Source: Steinernema hermaphroditum (taxonomy: Eukaryota > Nematoda > Chromadorea > Rhabditida > Steinernematidae). Taken from it: a DNA stretch of 64,000 nucleotides. Under the pieces are notes generated by a model that made no database searches, was not told the origin of the DNA, and was given only the letters and a program-made list of their open reading frames with translations. The translations under genes and the position numbers were made by a program. The stretch lies in NCBI GenBank assembly GCA_030435675.1, contig CM059622.1, forward strand, positions 8,804,001 through 8,868,000. The letters are read 5' to 3'. Shown piece by piece: positions 23,276 to 32,728 of the stretch (the stretch's first letter is position 1; every line of letters begins with the position of its first letter).

Positions 23276-23393
23276 ATCCCGTGGTCCTGCAACGAATTTG
23301 GGTGCAGGTCCCATAAACTACCGTAAGTGTCCATGCGCGATGTCTCCGCTATCTAACGAGCGGCTGCGCTGTCGTATATCTACGAAGTAAAAT

Positions 23394-25777
23394 ATGCCGA
23401 TCGACAACCCTGCACTGGAAGCAGAGCTGGACCGTCGACTCAGCGGGTTGAGTCTTTGTTGTCAAAGCCTACAACAAGTAGAGCAGGCAAGTTTCTGTCC
23501 CCTTTTCAATGTGCCTTATGAGTCAATTTTAAGGACCACAGCAAGAAGCGAAAAGGCGAAGATCGATTTTCCGCAAGTCCACCACGCAAGTGTGCATCTT
23601 TGGAAGCATCTGCGCAACTACCTGTGATGCAAAGGTATATCTGCTGTTCGCCCAATACATAATCTCACATTTTCTACTTCTAGCAGTCCCGAACTTGTTG
23701 AAGTAGCGCGTTCCCTGTCATCCGATGATTCCGGATTCAAGTCGGACTTACTGCAAAATGCGGAAGATGTAGAAGACGAGCTTGAGTCCGAAGATGAGCT
23801 CGGCTCTGATGACTCTTCTATGTCAGAAGACGACACTTCTCCTAGGCATATCGGAAGACCGGTCACTTTCACGATCTCGCAGAAAGGAAAGCAACTAGCT
23901 AACTTCCTTGGTTTCGAATTCCATCGCCACAGTTCCGTGAAGACTTCTGTGTATTGGCGGTGCAGTAGGAGAGTAGATCTGAATTGTCCTGGCAGGATCG
24001 TGACTGATCTGGGTAAGCTTGAGTATAGTTTTCATCTTCAAGGTTTATTGCTACAGGTGGATCAGTTGTCAAGATCTCAAATAATATACATCCAGAACAT
24101 CTAGCCGACAGCGCCAGAGGAAGTGCACGCACAGCGAAGGCCTCTTTGAAGCAAATGGTGTCGAACTGACGAGTATGTCAACGGATCAGATTGTCACAGT
24201 GGTTCGCAGTGAAGTTCATCCTGCCTCAAGGATTACTTGGGAGTGCGCCAGCGTTAGCAAGAACCACACGAAGAGCGAGAGCGAAGCTGAATCAGGCCAA
24301 GCTACCGAATGCAATGTCGCTTGCTGAATTAACGATTCCAGACTGCTTTCGCAGTTATGTCCAAAAAAGTGTGTTTCTGACCTATGATTTATATTTCTTT
24401 GCATATTTTTTTCAGACGATCTAACGAATGCTGAAACTGTGAAGAAGTTTTTGTTATTCGACAGTGGACACAAGGATGCTGATGACCGCATTCTGATTTT
24501 CGGGACCGATGAAGGTCTTAGCAAGTTGGCAGCGTCGCAGGAAATCTTTGCTGACGGAACATTCAGTGTTGCGCCAAGCCTGTTCCAACAATTATATACA
24601 ATAAACCCGGCTGCGCGCGAATTCGCGCCCTCCAGGTACTAAAAGCTAATTAGCCTGTAGCCCTGCGGGCGGCAAGATTGGTGCTCATGGATAGGGCTGA
24701 AGTTGGGGCCAAAAAACTGTAGCCATGGCTAAAGTGGGCAAAAAAATTGTAAAGTTTCAGGAAACTCGAACCGAAAACACTGCTGGTTACAAAATGGGCA
24801 AAAAATCACTCAAAAACAGAAAAAAAATTCAAAGCCTAGCATCGCCATAGAGATAGTGGACGTAGAGCACTACCATTTCAACTGTCTGTGTGGCTCATTG
24901 TGAACGTTCTCTGTTTGTAAGCGGGCGGTGTCGGGTTCGGTTCCCCTCGGGGTCCTTATTTTGTGTGGGTGTTTCCACCGTGCGCACGGAAAAACACACA
25001 CACAGACACACACACACACAGACCAACGGACCCGTCGGTTCTCCATTTATATATAGGGGATTCATTACCGTGTGGACAACACAAGGACTACTCTTCCCGC
25101 GGTCTATTGTCTTCTACCCCATAAGACTGCGAAGACTTATCTTAAGATGCTCAAAGCAATCAAAGATCTCAAGCCGTCATTCTCTCCTTCAAGTCTGGTC
25201 GTAGGTAAGCTTCAGAATGGTGTAACGTATATTGGCTGTGCATTTGCAGATTTTGAAGCAGCAGCCATAAAGGCATTTCGAACCGTTTTCCCGGGAATAA
25301 AAGTTACCGGATGTTTCTTCCACTTGGCTCAGAGTCAACGACGACAAATTAACAACAACAAGGTATCATACCATCTCATGCGTCGTAGTTGACACACCAT
25401 TTTAGGATCTCAAGGAGCTCAAAAGCCAGTTAGGAAAGGATAAAATACTAAACCTCCAAGTCAGAATGATTTGCGCCATGGCCTTCGTTCCTGTAGACAA
25501 GACACTTGAAGTTTTGGGGAGACTTAACAGCAGTACTCGACCGACGTCTTGATCCGATGCGTAATTGGTTTGAAGTGAACTATGTTGGCCGGCAGCCGCT
25601 CCGTGGATCCATTGTTCTCGCATGAGACATGGAATGTGCATGCTCGACTAATGGCCGATCAGCCGAAAACAAATAATTCGGTTGAAGCGTTTCATAGCGC
25701 GCTCGTGAAACTGTTTGGTTGCGCACACCCAACCATGTGGAAGTTCATCGAGACACTGCAGATGTACCAGTTAAAGG
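23394..25777 (+). pseudogene. MULE transposase with FLYWCH-like N-terminus, broken
   Basis: The N-terminal exon MPIDNPALEAELDRRLSG is followed by a basic exon (DHSKKRKGEDRF), an acidic stretch, and a FLYWCH-like zinc finger (LANFLGFEFHRHSSVKTSV with WRC, then C and R residues). The MULE core is recognisable: RILIFGTDEGLSKLAASQEI then FADGTFSVAPSLFQQLYTI; after an inserted repeat (24602-25061), VYCLLPHKTAKTYLKMLK and GCAFADFEAAAIKAFRTVFP then CFFHLAQSQRR; and near the end WNVHARLMADQPKTNNSVEA. Frame changes between about 25,530 and 25,620 and the insertion disable it. The C-terminus seems short, since the right array starts soon after TMWKFIETLQMYQLK. Confidence 0.75.
24602..25061 (+). mobile_element. 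tRNA-box repeat family C, copy 1
   Basis: Starts TAAACCCGGCTGCG next to a palindrome around GAATTC and ends CCATTTATATATAGGGGAT. It contains GTGGCTCATTGTGAACG (A-box-like) and GGTTCGGTTCCC (B-box-like) near 24,890-24,955, and an (AC)n tract. It interrupts the MULE transposase between LFQQLYTI and the next core block. The same family occurs at 33,988-34,495 and 44,411-44,840. Confidence 0.75.
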
Positions 25778-25898
25778 TTGGTATTGATGTACTCAGGTGT
25801 CCATTGCTGCTTATCAACTTGTTGAACTTTGTTTTTTTTTTTGTTATGTTAACAGAATTAATTTCCAGAGCCTCTCGTACCCCACCCTTTGTATTTTG

Positions 25899-26092
25899 GA
25901 CATTTTGTCATTGGACATTTTTTCGTTGGACATTTTGTCCATTGGCCATTTTGGTTTTGGACATTTTGTCCATTGGCCATTTTGGTTTTGGACATTTTGG
26001 TTTTGGACATTTTGGTTTTGGCCATTTTGTCCATTGGCCATTTTGTCCATTGGCCATTTTGGTTTTGGACATTTTGGTTTTGGACATTTTGA
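25899..26092 (-). repeat. 15-bp minisatellite, right MULE arm
   Basis: Inverted and shorter counterpart of the array at 22850-23275: about 13 units, with the same TGACA, ACGAAAA, GGCC and AAAACC variants in mirrored order. Confidence 0.9.
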
Positions 26093-26110
26093 CCGTAAAC
26101 CGGCAACACC

Positions 26111-26861
26111 ACCTTGAGAGTTAGGTTCTTTCGGAATCCAAGCACATTTGCGAGTCGGGCCAGTTCTTTCCTCGCTGCATCGTAGGAGAAAGCGGCCTTC
26201 GAGTTCTTGAGGTTTGGGAAGACGAACTCTGACGATGAAGCCATGAGCAGCCAATCTTGAAGGAGCTTCACCGCACAGAATAGGGATGATGACTTCTGAA
26301 TAGGCGTAACACGGGGCGGTCCTTCCTTTCGGATCTTGTCCTTCTCGACGCGGATAGTCACTTCCGAAGCCGAAAAGGCGAGGTCCTTCCTTGAGAGCCG
26401 TAGACCTTCGGACGGGCGGAGGCACCCTGCGTACAGGAGGCACAAGTAGGCTCATAGATCATGCGGCGATCTTTGACGTCGTCCGACTGCCATCCTGCAA
26501 TCAGACGGATTTCGGCCTCGGTTACCTTCTGGCGGTGCTGAACAGGTGGTGCTTGACGCCGGAGACCATCCAGGAACGAACGAATCCAAACAGACTCTAC
26601 TGGGTTGCTGCCAGGCAAAAACTTCGAGTGCCACTTGATGGCGGCGGCCGATTGAACCACAGAAATGGAAGAGGTTGAACAGAATAGCTGGCCGAGAAAT
26701 GCCAAGACTTCTTCTGCAGTCGGAGGAATACTTCCGTGTTGTCTCCAGTTGCGGAACTTGTTGACCGACGCCTCATAACGAACCAGAGTTGATTTTTCAC
26801 GAGACGCCTTGATAGTAGCGATGAGACGATCGGCTACAGTTGATGGAATAAAAAAGCACAA
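26111..26861 (-). pseudogene. DIRS-like tyrosine recombinase, truncated
   Basis: A minus-strand frame with an integrase-type N-terminal domain (LVRYEASVNKFRNWRQHGSI, then SAAAIKWHSKFLPG) and a catalytic-domain start (LYAGCLRPSEGLRLSRKDLA, where the Arg is the likely first catalytic residue). It runs to ANVLGFRKNLTLKVV and then enters the MULE end at 26110, before the HxxR and Tyr blocks expected in this family. Truncated and inactive. It is the 3' gene of the retrotransposon whose gag and RT lie at higher coordinates. Confidence 0.75.
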
Positions 26862-27010
26862 AGCGAGTTTAACATTGGCGAACAGATCTAAATGACCATA
26901 TAGTGAGTAAATACATACCGTGACGACCCCAGGGTGGGTTATGGGAGGGCTACCAGTCTCAACTTAAACAAAGAATTTCGAAAATATGCAAATATTTACG
27001 AGTGAACTGA

Positions 27011-27310
27011 CAAGGGAACATCCCCAAGTGATAGTTGCAGATTGAAATGAAATGTGGTGCAACGGATAGAGGAGATCTTAGGAAGACGAGCGCACACAAA
27101 ATGCGCTGCCCATATGCAGACTGGCTACCGTAAGCAGGCCCCGAAATATGAAAAATAACGGCAGTCGCGACTAGTACGTTGAAATTTCCTCTTTTTGGCG
27201 TATCTGCGTGGTCCAGCGGTAGTGCTCTGAGCCACCAGTCAACGGTGTCGGGTTCGACCCCCACAGAGAATCTTCTTTTTTTTCGATTTGCTTTCTTTTC
27301 AACGAAACTG
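27011..27310 (+). repeat. Solo terminal repeat with tRNA-like boxes
   Basis: Begins CAAGGGAACATCCCCAAGTG preceded by TGA. Near 27,205-27,280 it contains GTGGTCCAGCGGTAG (A-box-like) and GGTTCGACCCC (B-box-like), followed by a T-run. It belongs to the family described at 32404-37263 but to a different subfamily. It lies between the RNase H and recombinase genes of the DIRS-like element. Confidence 0.7.
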
Positions 27311-27448
27311 TACATTTCCGCTACGTGGCTTCGCTGCGCTACGCCACTCCGCGGAAAAGCCCATTTCCGCTTCGCCTGTCCTCCAAACTGGCGACAATAC
27401 AACAAGCAAACAAAGGGTTTGCTTTATTCAGTTCACGGAGCAAGACGC

Positions 27449-28624
27449 CTAAAGTGCGCAGTTTATATACAAGAAGCAGAAGGGAAAATGAGAATAAGGT
27501 TCGTTGAAGGTCGAATTCTCGTACGTCGATGGCGTGAAGATCTCCGATCCTTCTGCAAACCATATGACATCCCTAACAAACCATCTCCAACCTTTCCCTT
27601 CCCAGACCGTTGGGAAGAACAGATGAGACGGCCAATACGGGATCCCTAATATGGCACTAGCTCGTTGCCGCAACAACTGGGCCACTACACGTGGAACGAG
27701 ACACGGTGGGGGAACGGCCCAAACGAACTCACTGTTCCACGAAGAAGCAAAGCCGTCCACTCCTTCACTGCCGATGTCCGCATATCTAGACAAAAAGCGC
27801 TCACATTTCGCGTTCCGGCTATTGGCAAACGCATCCAGCGATGGCTGACCCCACTGTTGCACACAAAAATCAAAGATCTCCTTTCGAATGCCCCAATCAT
27901 CCCTATCCAATAATCTGCTGGCTTCATCTGCCAAGACATTGCTGTCTCTTAGCACCCAAATCGGGTCCAATTCCAATTCTGCTCCCATCCCCGTAGCTGA
28001 TGCATCAGTGGCCAAACGACGCGTGGACAATTCAACCTCCAAAGATTTACTATTCCGTTTCCTGGCGTTCTGCCACCGCCACCTAAGATCGCGAACTTCC
28101 TCCCTAGCTAGTGTTTGTTTGGCACGCGCTGGCAGATGCTCCATCTGCTTCAGGACTGCATGCAAACTGCGTGCTTTTAATGAAGCTACTGGACCAAAAA
28201 CAAAGCTGGTCGAGGCGATAGTTCCCGCCAGCTTCATTCTCTCCTCTTTGCTAGGAGACTCCTTTTGCAGGATGTCCACAATTCTTCCTTCCAACCTAGT
28301 TAATCGCTTTTCGGTCAAGCTGACTGAAAAAATATCTAGGTTAATCACGAATCCCAACCAGGAGAGGTTCTGAACCGGTTCCCAGATACATTTTTCGTCC
28401 GCTGTGACTACACCCGCGGCCCGCAGATCCTTGCGTATTGTTTCGACATACGACGCGCACAACCGCTCCGATGGAGCGAATATCAACCCGTCATCCAAAT
28501 ACAGAGCGCAATTTATGCCGCTCTCACGCCATTTATGCAGCAAAGGCCGAAATAACTTGGTAAAAATCATAGGTGCCGGAGCTAGTCCAAAGGGAAGCAC
28601 ATTAAACACAAAATACTCTCCTTC
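27449..28624 (-). pseudogene. DIRS-like RT 3' half and RNase H
   Basis: Continues the reverse transcriptase after the hAT insertion: EYFVFNVLPFGLAPAPMIFT, then the catalytic YLDDGLIFAPS. An RNase H-like part follows (LATDASATGMGAELE, then DSNVLADEASRLLDRDDWG), and the region seen in DIRS elements with AVPPPCLVPRVVAQLLR and YWPSHLFFPTVW. The reading frame is still open, suggesting a fairly young insertion. Confidence 0.8.
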
Positions 28625-28633
28625 TAGGGATGC

Positions 28634-28740
28634 ACCGGAACGAAAAAAAACCGGCACCGGAACCGGAACCGGAATTCCGGCGCGAAAAAAACCGGCACCG
28701 GAACCGGAACCGGAAACCGGAACCGGAACCGGCAGTACAG
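28634..28740 (+). repeat. CCGGAA minisatellite, left hAT end
   Basis: Iterated ACCGGA/GGAACC hexamers interrupted by A-runs and GAATTCCGGCG. A nearly identical block in the same orientation lies at 30,969-31,075, next to the other end. Confidence 0.85.
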
Positions 28741-29204
28741 TGCACATAGGGAGGGTGTGACAATACTACTGCTTATTTTTTTTGGTAGCTTTTCGACGTT
28801 TTTTGACTCTTTTAAAGTTATGTTATGACATTCAAATTTCCTTTCCTATTCTACCCCTGAATATCTGATATTCGCTACTAGTTAGCTTCGCTATTTGTTA
28901 GCTCTGAAAAATGGTTTCTTTCAACCGAGTGACCGTCGTTCAGAGGGACAGGCGTGGAATACTAAAGTAGTCTATTTTCAACCCTTGCTATCTGGCGCTT
29001 CCTTCTCCTAGCAAATTCGGCGTGACCGACATCGACTCGCCGAGGAGATTTCGTCGACTGATCTAAAATTGCGACGATGGCGATCAAAATGCCATCAACA
29101 CGGATCAATCGGCCTCAACTCGTGCTGAAAGTGACCTGGTGCAGTCAAAAATTGATCCAAAACCGACGAAAGCACGCGACACAAGTGAATTCAGGAGGTA
29201 TTGA

Positions 29205-29377
29205 CATTGAAAAATCAGGGTAGTCGCGACTAGTACAATGAAATTGCCTTAGGCTCTTCCATTTTGTATTTGATGCAGAGAAGGGCCAGTCTTTGCGTTC
29301 GTCTTTCTCAGATGTTCTTTATCTGTTACACCAGAATTTATTTCGATCTGCAACTATCACTTAGAGAGGTTCCCTTG
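29205..29377 (-). repeat. Fragment of CAAGGG-family terminal repeat
   Basis: Inside the hAT element. It ends in ...GGTTCCCTTG followed by TGA (29378-29380) and shares GTAGTCGCGACTAGTAC and the CTGCAACTATCACTT segment with the copies at 27011 and 38326. Confidence 0.6.
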
Positions 29378-29557
29378 TGAGTTATTTCTCGTCTCAATTA
29401 AGGTTTCCTGAAACCAGGTAGCTTAATCCTTAATCTAAATTCATTCAACTGGCGCTAGTTCAATCGAAAACTTTTGGATTGCACTTCAAAATTGCTCCGA
29501 CCTGTAAAAAATGTGAGAAACGCGCATTCTGAAATCTATTCCTGAGCGACACTTCTA

Positions 29558-30800
29558 CAGGGTGTCAACTAAATACTGTCACGCGCAAAAAACGCCATAA
29601 TTTTTCGCAGGACGAACAAAACAAAGCAATTTATATATCACTCGAAAGCGCGTGAAATTCTCTACAACACAAAGTCAATCACATTCGAAATGGCTTCCTC
29701 GGGCGGCGATACAGGCGTCAAAAACGCCTCTGGAAATTCTTCAAGATTCCCGCAGCGACTTCCAGCGTTATTTCCTTCCAAGCGGTCTGCAGAGCGCGCT
29801 TCACGGAATCCACACTAGCGTAGCTTGTAGAGCAGACTTTTTGCTCCAGGACTGACCAAACATCGAAGTTTAGAGAGTTAAAAAGCGGAAAGTGCGGCGG
29901 CCAAACATTTCCCCTCCGACCCAACTTTTCCCCAAATTCTTCCAATTCTTCCAGTAAACAATTCGTGTCCTTGGCTCCACGGCCAGGCGTTTAGTCCTAC
30001 TGAAACGTCCATGCGGTGTTGGGGGGCAGATCTAGGACCCACGATTTCACCACGCCGCCCAGATCCAGGTTTTGGCAGTTTTTACCATTGCAGGTCACCC
30101 TTTTTTCCATGGACTTCGAAGAAAATCAGCTCCAGGTTCCCAAGTTCAGAAACCCCGGCCCAAACCATGATGGATTGTGGGGAATGGCTCTTATCGGCAG
30201 TGATGTTGCTGGGAAGGCCTTTCGGAAGACGTTCACGGTGATCCCGGGTGTTTCCCAGCGGCTATACGGTGAAAATCTTCTAATACGAGAACAGAATGCT
30301 CTGGAAGCTCCCACCGCGGCCCTGGGCCTTCATCTTCTTCGCTTTCTCCTTTTTTTCAACCTTCATTCGATCGCTCAAAAGCTGTCCGCGCACCAGTTTG
30401 TAGGGATGGACCCCTAGATCTTGTTCCACCAGTCTTGTAACCGATGAGGCGCTGATTGGTGTTCCCTGGCCAGCTTTCTCATGTACCATGCTGGATTCTG
30501 GTTACTTTTCTTCCTGATGCTTTCTCTGGTTCTGGGAGTCCTGGCGGAGCGCGGCCTTCCACGTCACTGATGGTCCTTGACTCCAGCAGTCTCCTGGTAA
30601 CGTTTAATCACGCGATGAACTTGCATTAAATGAGGATTCAACGTCTTCGAAATCTTGGGTATTGGCATTCCACGCTTGTGGCAGGCGACGATGGAAAAAT
30701 GGTTTTTTTCTGAGACCATTCTTCTGAATAGCTGCGCATAAAATAACAAAGCAAATAGCAGTTCTAGATCAGAAAAGCATGCAGAACACGAATATAACAA
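29558..30800 (-). pseudogene. Decayed mariner-type transposon
   Basis: Minus-strand fragments of a Tc1/mariner transposase in several frames: a helix-turn-helix region (KRGMPIPKISKTLNPHL, then VHRVIKRYQETAGVKDHQ), a second domain (DLGVHPYKLVRGQLLSDRMK), WFGPGFLNLGTWS, and the C-terminal LNFDVWSVLEQKVCSTSYAS then VDSVKRALQTAWKEI. The low-coordinate terminus CAGGGTGTCAACTAAATACT (29558) fits a mariner end next to TA. Multiple frameshifts and stops; clearly inactive. Confidence 0.75.
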
Positions 30801-30835
30801 ATGCCGGAGAGGAAAGTGCCTCTACCATACCTCTG

Positions 30836-30910
30836 CGTGAGTTTGGCTCAATCGGTAAGCTATCTGACTGCGATGCGCGGGTCGCGGGTTCGATCCCTGT
30901 CGGTGGCCAT
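30836..30910 (+). other. tRNA-like sequence within hAT cargo
   Basis: TTGGCTCAATCGGTAAGC (A-box-like) and GGTTCGATCCC (B-box-like) are spaced as in a tRNA. The acceptor and T-stem pairings are incomplete, so this looks like a tRNA-derived repeat and not a working tRNA gene. Confidence 0.45.
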
Positions 30911-30968
30911 TCGATTTTTTCTTTCACAATAGGTTACAGTCAGTCGCGTCCGCGATTCGAAAAGTTCT

Positions 30969-31075
30969 ATGCACCGGAACGAAAAAAAAACCGGCACCGG
31001 AACCGGAACCGGAATTCCGGCGCAAAAAAAGCCGGAAAACCGGAAAAACCGGAACCGGAACCGGAACCGGGTGCA
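30969..31075 (+). repeat. CCGGAA minisatellite, right hAT end
   Basis: Direct copy of the block at 28634-28740, beginning with the same TGCACCGGAACG and A-run. Confidence 0.85.
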
Positions 31076-31081
31076 TCCCTA

Positions 31082-31770
31082 TCTCCTTCCCATTCAATAC
31101 CGAGGAACGTTCTGTCCTCCTGACGAATATCCACGTGATGATATCCCGACTTCATGTCGAAACATGACATGTAGCCACCTTTCGGTAGCATCGCCACCAC
31201 ATTCTCCAAACGCTCAAAAGTCACGGATTTTACCTCCAAAAAATCATTTAACCATGAAAGATCAATGACAAGCCGTGGTTTGGTACTGTTATGTACCACT
31301 GCCATGGGACTAACTACCCGTGGCTTCGTTTTAACCAAACTAATTGCCCGTGTTTGGATCAAAGACTTCAATTCCTCACACACAAATTCCTTATCCCGCT
31401 GATTCATGCAGGCGTTTTTCTTAAAAAATGACGAAATACATGCATTCGCCTTAAAGGGCAATGCGAATCCGTTTCGAATCACATTTAAAATCCATTCTGG
31501 CGCCTCCAACTCCTCCCAAAACCTGATGCTATCCCTTAGCTTACCGACGACTGAAACGTCCGACGAACAACATAGCTGTGGATCACTGTCGCGACGGTCC
31601 TTGAGGGCACTTGTTGGAATAGTGCCCGAAACCCTTGCACTGGAAGCACATCGGTTGATTCGGCCCTCGTGGATACGGTGACACAGCGTTGAGATTTCCG
31701 AAACCAGCGCTAACTTGCTGCTGCAACAGCTGGACACACGTGACTGAAGCACGAGATCCGCTTCCGCCAC
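31082..31770 (-). pseudogene. DIRS-like RT 5' half
   Basis: Reads LKSLIQTRAISLVKTKPRVV then SPMAVVHNSTKPRLVIDLSW, followed by YMSCFDMKSGYHHVDIRQED (the palm segment with the first catalytic Asp) and FLGIEWEG. It stops at the hAT target duplication and resumes at 28624. Its start overlaps the gag frame by about 190 nt in a different frame. Confidence 0.8.
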
Positions 31771-32302
31771 CCTGTCGAAAGGGGTAGTTCCGCTTCCGCC
31801 CCAACGGGTTCTTAAACGACACTGCCGTCAATACCGGATTTGCTCGAGCTGCTTCTAAGTCGATGAACTTCTCCAAGGCTTCTGAAACAACCTGCGCCAG
31901 TGGCTTGTCCGGGTTGGCTTGCAGCCTATCATCCACATAGGGGAAGAAACTAGGGCAGGCGTCACCCTTTCGGAGCATCACGTTCCTCGCCTTCATGTCT
32001 TCTAACAATGCAATCACCGCCGTATTATCTTCGATAGACGAGCTCATGTGCTCAAACCGTTTGATCCAATCACTATTGAGCTTATACTGGCGATCCAAAC
32101 CGGAACTTCTCAGTGGCTTCTCTGAGATCGCAGCAGGCTGCTGGCTCGATGCCATCTGGTCCGACAGTCGTTTCATCAAGACGGCCATTTGGCTCTGCGT
32201 TTCCAACAACTGGCTCTGAATAGCTTGCATGCTGTCCACCTTTTCCTCCAAGGTGGAAGCGTCGTCTCGTGCTCGCTCATGATTACCTGCAACACGCTGC
32301 AA
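31583..32302 (-). CDS. DIRS-like gag protein with zinc knuckle
   Basis: About 239 codons, open throughout. The N-terminal half is helical (TLEEKVDSMQAIQSQLLETQ) and the middle is conserved-looking (DWIKRFEHMSSSIEDNTAVI). It ends with a CCHC zinc knuckle: CFQCKGFGHYSNKC (CX2CX4HX4C). This is the nucleic-acid-binding gag-like protein of the element. The true start may lie upstream, beyond the transposon at 32404. Confidence 0.7.
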   Translation of the reverse strand: MQRVAGNHERARDDASTLEEKVDSMQAIQSQLLETQSQMAVLMKRLSDQMASSQQPAAISEKPLRSSGLDRQYKLNSDWIKRFEHMSSSIEDNTAVIALLEDMKARNVMLRKGDACPSFFPYVDDRLQANPDKPLAQVVSEALEKFIDLEAARANPVLTAVSFKNPLGRKRNYPFRQGGGSGSRASVTCVQLLQQQVSAGFGNLNAVSPYPRGPNQPMCFQCKGFGHYSNKCPQGPSRQ

Positions 32303-32403
32303 ACTTTACCGAGTTGTCACAGGCGACAAACTCCACTTTGCGTTAACACGCGCGAACAAAATCGCCAACAAGCTGAATCCCAGCTGAGTTCCACTGGAAC
32401 CAA

Positions 32404-32728
32404 CAAGGGACTGTTCCCAAGTGATACACGCCGATCGAGCTGATATTTGGCACGGTGGTAGAGGTGCATCTGAGAAGTCACGCACACAAAAACTCGCGTG
32501 CCGAAAATGAAGCTATCCACCCTAAACAGGGCCCCGAAGTTGCCAAAATTCACGACATTCGATACTAGTAGATTTGAATTGCGATGGCGTCTCATGCTCG
32601 TGTGGTCGAGTGGTAGTGCTTTAAACTACCAATTGACAAGGGGCGGGTTCGAATCCCCGAAGGGTAACTTCTTTTTTTTTTCACTTACTACACTGATTTA
32701 GAAATGTAACATTTTAATAACAACATTT
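32404..32728 (+). repeat. Left TIR with pol III-like boxes
   Basis: A-box-like GTGGTCGAGTGGTAG near 32,601, B-box-like GGTTCGAATCC near 32,645, then a T10 run as a pol III terminator would be. The T-stem would have only three pairs, so it cannot fold as a normal tRNA. Confidence 0.85.

Larger units (their letters stand above)
22838..26110 (+). mobile_element. Mutator-like transposon with minisatellite inverted ends
   Basis: A MULE transposase gene (23394-25777) is flanked by inverted arrays of a 15-bp unit, AAAATGTCCAAAACC. The right tip, read inward, is GGTGTTGCCGGTTTACGGTC. The left tip resembles it with several transitions (CCGG then CGGTCAAAATG). The same variant units occur in the same order from outside to inside in both arms, so they are true inverted repeats and not chance satellites. 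No 9-bp target duplication could be identified. A 460-bp repeat copy is inserted in the transposase. Confidence 0.7.
28617..31089. mobile_element. hAT-type non-autonomous element with 8-bp TSD
   Basis: The element proper is 28625-31081 (2,457 bp). The perfect terminal inverted repeat is TAGGGATGCACC, and the target duplication TCTCCTTC (28617-28624 and 31082-31089) is exact. Both features are characteristic of the hAT superfamily. Each end continues into a CCGGAA-rich minisatellite. No hAT transposase was found inside. The cargo is a decayed mariner, a tRNA-like stretch and a fragment of the CAAGGG-family terminal repeat. It splits the DIRS-like RT between the GIEWEG and EYFVF motifs. Confidence 0.85.
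26111..32302 (-). mobile_element. DIRS-like retrotransposon remnant (nested insertions)
   Basis: Gene order on the minus strand is gag-like with a zinc knuckle (32302-31583), reverse transcriptase and RNase H (31770-27449, split), then tyrosine recombinase (26861-26111). This order and the recombinase mark the DIRS order; the PAT elements of nematodes are the nearest group I know. It is interrupted by a hAT-type element (28625-31081) and by a transposon end (27011-about 27410). Terminal repeats were not identified. The 3' end is cut off by the MULE. Confidence 0.75.

Noticed and set aside
22722..23390. Long open frames of repeated NQNVQ, PKCPK or FGHFG on both strands
   Set aside because: They come from a 15-bp tandem array; with a period divisible by three, all six frames stay open. 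Composition and mirrored arms show a transposon terminal repeat, not a protein.
24880..24960. Functional tRNA gene
   Set aside because: Box motifs are present but the acceptor and T stems do not pair, and the sequence recurs as part of a dispersed repeat.
24602..25061. Intron of the MULE transposase
   Set aside because: Ends do not fit GT-AG, and the same segment occurs at two other sites with the same borders, so it is an inserted repeat.
32600..32690. Functional tRNA gene in the transposon end
   Set aside because: Only three T-stem pairs are possible and no acceptor stem forms; the same sequence is inverted at the other end of the element.
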